Positions 6,165 through 10,659 of a stretch of DNA of 10,659 bases are shown piece by piece (within the stretch, counting starts at the first letter, position 1; every line of letters begins with the position of its first letter). The notes beneath the pieces are model-generated. The model was not told the origin of the DNA, searched no databases, and saw nothing but the letters and a program-made list of their open reading frames with translations. The position numbers and the translations under genes were made by a program. This DNA is from Planctomycetota bacterium (lineage in GTDB: Bacteria; Planctomycetota; UBA8742; SKZP01; JAIOTL01), in NCBI GenBank assembly GCA_021106775.1, contig JAIOTL010000067.1, positions 1 to 10,659 on the forward strand, in the 5' to 3' direction.

Positions 6165-8894
6165 TTACTGTTTCTCGTATGGTCCCAAATCGACATTTGT
6201 GCCTTTGATTCTCGGGTTATTGTCAAGGTCAGTTGTTAAATTTGAAGGCAGATACGAGTTTTCACCTCGATTAATACAAGGCGAACCGTTATTGAGATGA
6301 TAATCGCAATGCTTCACAATTGCTGAATCACTTCCGCCATTGCCACGGTATTTTCCCATGAGAATGAGTTGAGAATTGGAACTCACTTCAGCAACAGTCA
6401 TAGCGAAGGTTGCACCATCAATATCAAGATAAATCAGGTCTCCAGGCAAAATTTCCGAATGAAATTGACTGCTGTTTCCATTTACAACGTTTGAGTTCAA
6501 ATTGAAAGTAATTGTTCCTGAAAGTGTGTTTGTTGAAGTATCAATAAACTGGGGAGTCAAATTTAAACATCCGCCGTTAGTGTACACATTTCCATAAACA
6601 CTTCCACTTGTATCAGAATAATCAACATTATTTAGATTAATATTTCCAGCTTGATTGAAAATCTCTTTGCCATTAGCAGTTGCGATATTAGCCCAAATGA
6701 TTGAATTGTAAATGTACATTCTTCTTAAAGGGCAGGCATAGTATATACCACCACCGTTTCTTGAAGAATTTTTTGAAATTGTATTGTTGATCATGTCTAT
6801 GGTTGAAATACCGATAATGGCAAAACCACCTCCGTTTAATTGCGCTGAATTCTCAATTACAAGACAATTTCTAAAAGAAAGCTTCGATTCATTTATCATT
6901 AAGCCACCACCGGAATTATCGCTGGTATTGTTCACGAATTTGCATTTTCTCAAAAGACCTTCTGAATCTTTGATTTCAATACCACCACCATCAGTATTTG
7001 CATGATTATTTTCAAAAGAGCATCTTTCGATATTCAAATCACTGTCAATTGCGTAAATTCCACCACCTTCCTGTACGCTCGTATTGCCTGCTATAATAGA
7101 ATCTTGAATTGTAAAAAATGGACTTGAATCTACATATATCCCACCTGCTTCCTCATTTGATTTATTATCGATGATTTTTGAGTTGATTATCGAAGGACTG
7201 CCTTTTTCGCAATGAATACCTCCAGATTGCTTTGCTGTATTATTTATAATCGTGCAATCACTAATAATTGGCTCACTAAATTCGCATACAAAAATACCTC
7301 CCCCTGTCGAAGTACTGGTGCAAGTTTTAATTTCCAATCTTTCGATAATGGGTTTAGAATTCTTATCGCAATAAATACCAGCACCGTTTACTGCTCGGCA
7401 ATTTTCGATGACACAATCCAATATTTGAGGAGAGGCATTGGAACTGACGAAAATACCACCACCCAAGTTGTTATTGGCATTAATAATCTTGAATCCCTGC
7501 ATGATGGTCGTATTTTTTGCACTACTTCCGAAAGTAACGCCAGTACCCCAATTTCGGCAATTAATTGTCGTGTTTTCTGCACCATTTTCCGAGCGGAACA
7601 AAATTTCTTTACCTAAAAAATTAAAATCTGTATTACCGTAGCCTTCGTATGTCCCATTATGTACAAGAATATAATCACCGTCATTTGCTGATTGTATTGC
7701 ACTGGATATATTATAAAATGCATAAGCACCAGGTTGAACCCCAACTTCGAGTTTATTGTCTGTATAAAAGAACACTTCAACAGAATCTGCTGCCGCTTCA
7801 TTATTAAAATCCAACGCTGTTACATTAATATCAAATCTTCCGATTAATTTGTCCCGAATAACGGAATTGAATCTTAAAGTATAAACACCATCGTCTTTTA
7901 TTGCATCACCGTTCAAACCGTTGTCGTACATCAGTCTGATTGTATCTCCCGTCGGAGTCATGTCAGCAAATACTGAATTTATGTCAGATAATCCATTGGG
8001 ATCGAAAACTCTTACGCTGAGATATAAATAATCGATACCATCAACTTTAATTGTGGGATTGTTTGTTGAAATCGCTCGAATCTCAGGAGGTTTGTTTTCA
8101 ACAGTTCTAACCTTGAGATTACCGTAAACAGGTGAATGAATTCCTCCGATATCATGATGAATCGCGACTGAACCGTTTTTTGATGCGACACCAGGCGAGT
8201 TTGTTTCAACTGATACAATGATGAACTCATCGGGTTGAATAACAGCGGCAAAATTACCTGCGCTAATGTGAATCACACCATTTTTCTTTGCATCGACAAT
8301 TGTGAAATATGCACCACCAGAACTGATTTCAATCTTGGTGATAGTTATGTTTTCCGTATGAATATTATCAATTCGCAATTCTTTTGTATGTTTTACATTT
8401 GATACAATGCTGCTAAAATCTAATGTACTCGGAGTTATCATACTCTTGACACAACCTGCAAGCTGTATTTTATATGGACTTTTTTTAATCTCAGCATCGT
8501 GAAGTATCGTAAGAATTGCATTTTTATCTCCAACAATGTCCGAGCTGAATCTCACACGAACTGTAAGCTTTGTTTTTCCTCTCATAAGTTGGTTTGTATA
8601 GGGTTCGTGAATAATATCACCATCATTGTCGAATAATGTATCAATTGTGAATTCCGCTGATTTTGCACCAGTTTCGTCCTCAATTGCTATGTACTTCACC
8701 ATGAGACTCACTGGTCCATGATTTTCAAGGTTTATATCAACAAATTTGCTTGCACTTATTATCGTTTTGCCGAAATCAAAGGAATCATGAGTGGTATAAA
8801 AATAGGCTGAAAGGTTAAACCCAACTCCACATCCTGTTAGAACTATTGAATTCATTAGAACTAATAATAATAGTGTGATTTTGCATCTATTCAT
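6165..8894 (-). CDS. Surface lipoprotein: Ig-like/ASH sandwiches, parallel beta-helix, choice-of-anchor Q tail
   Basis: The 909-residue protein has a lipoprotein signal peptide with lipobox LTGC (Cys22). Two beta-sandwich, ASH/HYDIN-like regions follow (about 30-148 and 150-265). Next is an Ig-like domain (about 268-378) with YDNGLNGDAIKDDGVYTL, typical of the choice-of-anchor X type. A helix-capping segment with AIQSANDGDYILV and NGTYEG leads into a right-handed parallel beta-helix (about 466-720) with ten Gly-rich turns of 26-27 residues. The C-terminus has YHLNNGSPCINRG and DLDNNPRIKGTNVDLGPYE, the choice-of-anchor Q signature, interrupted by an extra beta module at about 791-860. The likely location is the outer membrane or cell surface. 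Such proteins are usually adhesins or glycan-binding proteins; no catalytic residues are evident. GGAG lies 6 nt before the ATG. It sits 77 bp after the other lipoprotein gene on the same strand. Confidence 0.9.
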   Translation of the reverse strand: MNRCKITLLLLVLMNSIVLTGCGVGFNLSAYFYTTHDSFDFGKTIISASKFVDINLENHGPVSLMVKYIAIEDETGAKSAEFTIDTLFDNDGDIIHEPYTNQLMRGKTKLTVRVRFSSDIVGDKNAILTILHDAEIKKSPYKIQLAGCVKSMITPSTLDFSSIVSNVKHTKELRIDNIHTENITITKIEISSGGAYFTIVDAKKNGVIHISAGNFAAVIQPDEFIIVSVETNSPGVASKNGSVAIHHDIGGIHSPVYGNLKVRTVENKPPEIRAISTNNPTIKVDGIDYLYLSVRVFDPNGLSDINSVFADMTPTGDTIRLMYDNGLNGDAIKDDGVYTLRFNSVIRDKLIGRFDINVTALDFNNEAAADSVEVFFYTDNKLEVGVQPGAYAFYNISSAIQSANDGDYILVHNGTYEGYGNTDFNFLGKEILFRSENGAENTTINCRNWGTGVTFGSSAKNTTIMQGFKIINANNNLGGGIFVSSNASPQILDCVIENCRAVNGAGIYCDKNSKPIIERLEIKTCTSTSTGGGIFVCEFSEPIISDCTIINNTAKQSGGIHCEKGSPSIINSKIIDNKSNEEAGGIYVDSSPFFTIQDSIIAGNTSVQEGGGIYAIDSDLNIERCSFENNHANTDGGGIEIKDSEGLLRKCKFVNNTSDNSGGGLMINESKLSFRNCLVIENSAQLNGGGFAIIGISTIDMINNTISKNSSRNGGGIYYACPLRRMYIYNSIIWANIATANGKEIFNQAGNINLNNVDYSDTSGSVYGNVYTNGGCLNLTPQFIDTSTNTLSGTITFNLNSNVVNGNSSQFHSEILPGDLIYLDIDGATFAMTVAEVSSNSQLILMGKYRGNGGSDSAIVKHCDYHLNNGSPCINRGENSYLPSNLTTDLDNNPRIKGTNVDLGPYEKQ
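6735..7499 (-). repeat. Ten-coil GGGI beta-helix coding repeat (about 78 bp period)
   Basis: The last Gly of each GGGI/GAGI/GGGL turn falls at residues 480, 506, 533, 559, 585, 612, 638, 664, 690 and 716. The steps are thus 26 or 27 residues, one helix coil each. In the DNA this appears as CCACCACC-like blocks about 78 bp apart. Most coils also carry an Asn-rich NN or NT turn before the glycines. Confidence 0.85.
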
Positions 8895-8971
8895 TAAGGA
8901 CTCCGAATAATATTCTAAACTTATTTTTTCAGTCGAAATGTCAGTTTCAACATTCAGATAATTGAAGCAAT

Positions 8972-10555
8972 TTATTTTGAATAAAGTTCAAAAACAAAGC
9001 CTGCAAGCGCAATTTGCGTGTTCGTGCTTGATATTTTCGACAGTTCATTTAATAATTCTTTTGCTGATGACACAAACCCGAATTTTAACTCGGAAACCAT
9101 CCTGATAAAGTAATACCACCAGGTAAACTCGATTGCATAGCATGGGGGCAGAAGTTTCAAGAATTCCTCGACTTCCTTTATGCTGTTTTTCCTGAGTATT
9201 TCGATATCACTGATAATGTTCTCGGAATATAACAGAAATTTACCGAGTAATACGTAACCAAGCTTATCCAGAAACACTGCTAAATCCTTGTTAAAATCGA
9301 GTTCATTCTGGAAGATTCCTACGATTAGAATGGAAATCGGTACTCTAAGCTGATTGTATAGAACTGCTTTGTTATCCTTTGGCATGATTTTCATAAGGAA
9401 ATCAACGGTAAGAACTTGCTCGTTAAGATACTGTCGAATGTACTGAAAATTTTGAGTATAAAACATCAGTTCAACAAGTTTCAGGAATTGCCCTTCCTCT
9501 GTTTTCAGAGTCTTTTCATCGATTTTTTGCAAAATATTGAGTCCATTTTTGCAGTTTCCTTTTTCGATATGGTAAAGTGCCCTAAAATGCTCTGGAAGTT
9601 TATCATTATCGAAAAATTGCCTGCGATTCTTACGCCAGTTAGCATAAAGTTTCTTAAATGCTTCATTGTCAACTGATGCTGACAGAAAATCCTTCAGCGA
9701 CTCAGAATTTTCGAGCATGTATGAAACGAAATCCGCACGCTGAAGATTGTAAAATTCGCTATCAAACGGACTTGAGCTTATGAAAAAATCGTTAAATTTC
9801 ACACTTATGCGCATAACAGGCATGAATTTGTAGTATTCCACGATGCTTGTCTTCTTGATTGATGGATTTACAAAAGCTATGCCGGTTCTGATGATTTCGC
9901 TTTCAATGGGCAGCAAGTTAAGCCAAAGTCTGCGAATTAGTTCTGTTGTGTTGAATTCGTTGAGATTCAGCATTATAACCGGAAAATCTTTCATGTTTTC
10001 GGGAATGAGCGGTTTTGGGACATCAGCGTTATCAGTTAATTCGTGCAATACGAGACAAATGCCTTCATAGGCGGGTTTTGATTCTCCCTGCTCCAACCAT
10101 TTTGCAATTCTTTCGAAATAAAATTCAACATAATCGACGCAAATTTTTGTGATATGCTTATTGCCCTTTTCTGCAAGTTCTTCTGTAAAGAAATCAACGA
10201 TGGAGTTTTCAGCATTAAAATTTATCTCAATGTATGAATGTGCAGTCTGAATCCTCATCTGCCGAGGATTCTCGCTTTCAAGTACTGCATATTCGTATTT
10301 TGTCGCATATTCATCTGGTTTTGTCGGTTTCTGCTTATCTTCTTTTTTCGGTTCGAGCTCAGTTTCCTTTTTTTCCTCAAGAATCTCAGTCTTAGCATCG
10401 TTGTTGACATCAGGTTTATTCGCGTCATCCTTTGTGTTAGCACTAGGGATTGTCGTTTTTTCATCTTCATCCTTGCCGTTGTCAATGACGTCATTACCAG
10501 CACAAGAAATCACGGAAAATGCTAGCGTAAGCAATAAAACTTGAAAAATTTTCAT
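8972..10555 (-). CDS. Lipoprotein with charged linker and possible non-catalytic peptidase-MA-like domain
   Basis: The 527-residue protein begins with MKIFQVLLLTLAFSVISC, a lipoprotein signal with lipobox VISC (Cys18). A Lys/Asp/Glu/Pro-rich, probably disordered linker spans about 22-87. A globular alpha/beta region (about 101-316) follows, then an all-helical C-terminal half with TPR-like character (about 320-527). I do not recognise a named family. The order of segments in the middle region, ending in ADFVSYMLENSESLKDFL and an Asn-Trp-Arg segment, recalls peptidase-MA-like gluzincins, but there is no HExxH; the corresponding place reads TTELIRRLW. The frame stays open upstream to about 10612, but that extension would run through a terminator hairpin. 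ATG 10555 begins the signal peptide and has GGGA 6 nt upstream, so it is preferred. It lies just upstream of the beta-helix lipoprotein gene and is probably co-transcribed with it. Confidence 0.8.
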   Translation of the reverse strand: MKIFQVLLLTLAFSVISCAGNDVIDNGKDEDEKTTIPSANTKDDANKPDVNNDAKTEILEEKKETELEPKKEDKQKPTKPDEYATKYEYAVLESENPRQMRIQTAHSYIEINFNAENSIVDFFTEELAEKGNKHITKICVDYVEFYFERIAKWLEQGESKPAYEGICLVLHELTDNADVPKPLIPENMKDFPVIMLNLNEFNTTELIRRLWLNLLPIESEIIRTGIAFVNPSIKKTSIVEYYKFMPVMRISVKFNDFFISSSPFDSEFYNLQRADFVSYMLENSESLKDFLSASVDNEAFKKLYANWRKNRRQFFDNDKLPEHFRALYHIEKGNCKNGLNILQKIDEKTLKTEEGQFLKLVELMFYTQNFQYIRQYLNEQVLTVDFLMKIMPKDNKAVLYNQLRVPISILIVGIFQNELDFNKDLAVFLDKLGYVLLGKFLLYSENIISDIEILRKNSIKEVEEFLKLLPPCYAIEFTWWYYFIRMVSELKFGFVSSAKELLNELSKISSTNTQIALAGFVFELYSK

Positions 10556-10568
10556 ATTAATTCCCATC

Positions 10569-10592
10569 AAAAAAGGGAGCAATAACGCTCCC
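10569..10592 (-). terminator. Rho-independent terminator
   Basis: Read on the minus strand, GGGAGC, loop GTTATT and GCTCCC form a 6-bp GC-rich stem followed directly by six T residues (10574-10569). It would end transcripts of a leftward gene beyond the right edge. It lies 13 bp before the lipoprotein start codon. Confidence 0.7.
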
Positions 10593-10594
10593 AT

Positions 10595-10625
10595 ATTATA
10601 TTCTGTTCGCAAAAATATTGTACAA
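10595..10625 (-). promoter_or_regulatory. Candidate promoter for the lipoprotein genes
   Basis: A perfect minus-strand TATAAT lies at 10600-10595, with TTGTAC at 10625-10620 and a long 19-nt spacer (or TGTACA with 18). The expected start is near 10588, inside the 5' arm of the adjacent terminator stem. The -10 is good and the -35 poor. Confidence 0.4.
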
Positions 10626-10628
10626 ATT

Positions 10629-10659
10629 TTACTGTTCTTTGTCAGGTTTTGTTTGTTCC
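10629..10659 (-). CDS. Possible C-terminal end of an upstream leftward gene (partial)
   Basis: In one minus-strand frame the last bases read EQTKPDKEQ followed by TAA. The Lys/Asp/Glu/Pro content resembles the charged tails and linkers of the neighbouring proteins, and a terminator follows about 37 bp downstream. Only nine codons are visible, so this is a suggestion. Confidence 0.3.
   Translation of the reverse strand, partial: EQTKPDKEQ

Noticed and set aside
6784..7641. Plus-strand open frames opposite the beta-helix
   Set aside because: They are shadows produced by the regular Gly and Asn codons of the real gene; no ribosome binding sites or family signals.
10556..10612. N-terminal extension of the 527-residue lipoprotein by 19 residues (TTG start)
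   Set aside because: It would be encoded by the terminator hairpin and would place residues ahead of a complete lipoprotein signal peptide.

Overview
This is an AT-rich bacterial window. The taxon cannot be fixed from it. Two predicted lipoproteins, a bitopic membrane protein, one housekeeping enzyme and a repeat-filled spacer are compatible with a Gram-negative bacterium from a sparsely described lineage. Surface proteins built from ASH/Ig-like sandwiches, GGGI-type parallel beta-helices and a 'choice-of-anchor Q' tail, tandem FHA modules and toroid proteins are common in uncultured FCB- or PVC-type bacteria; that placement is inference only.

Layout: (1) 3-392 (+), a small three-helix membrane protein, perhaps cut by the left edge, convergent with (2) a basic 89-residue protein of unknown function (406-675, -). 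(3) A leftward pair: an FHA-domain protein (2636-3868) followed by a membrane-anchored coiled-coil protein with a C-terminal alpha/alpha-toroid (829-2538). (4) A divergent promoter region (3869-4137). (5) Enolase, eno (4138-5391, +), the only gene here with a firm biochemical function. (6) A 773-bp gene-free spacer (5392-6164) packed with short palindromic dispersed repeats of at least four sequence types, framed by a roughly 20-bp imperfect inverted repeat. (7) A leftward block of two lipoprotein genes: a 527-residue protein with a charged linker (8972-10555), then a 909-residue beta-helix protein (6165-8894). (8) At the right edge, an overlapping terminator and promoter and perhaps the last codons of another leftward gene.

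Functionally the window looks like envelope and surface genes flanking a stand-alone glycolytic gene. The FHA protein and the toroid protein may work together, with the FHA part reading Thr phosphorylation, but no kinase or phosphatase is in view. The two lipoproteins may be co-transcribed. No mobile-element gene, CRISPR array, tRNA or rRNA was found. The points most worth a second look are the repeat spacer, a small beta module inserted into the choice-of-anchor Q tail, a possible metal-site-less peptidase-MA-like fold in the 527-residue lipoprotein, and a promoter whose start site would fall inside a terminator stem.
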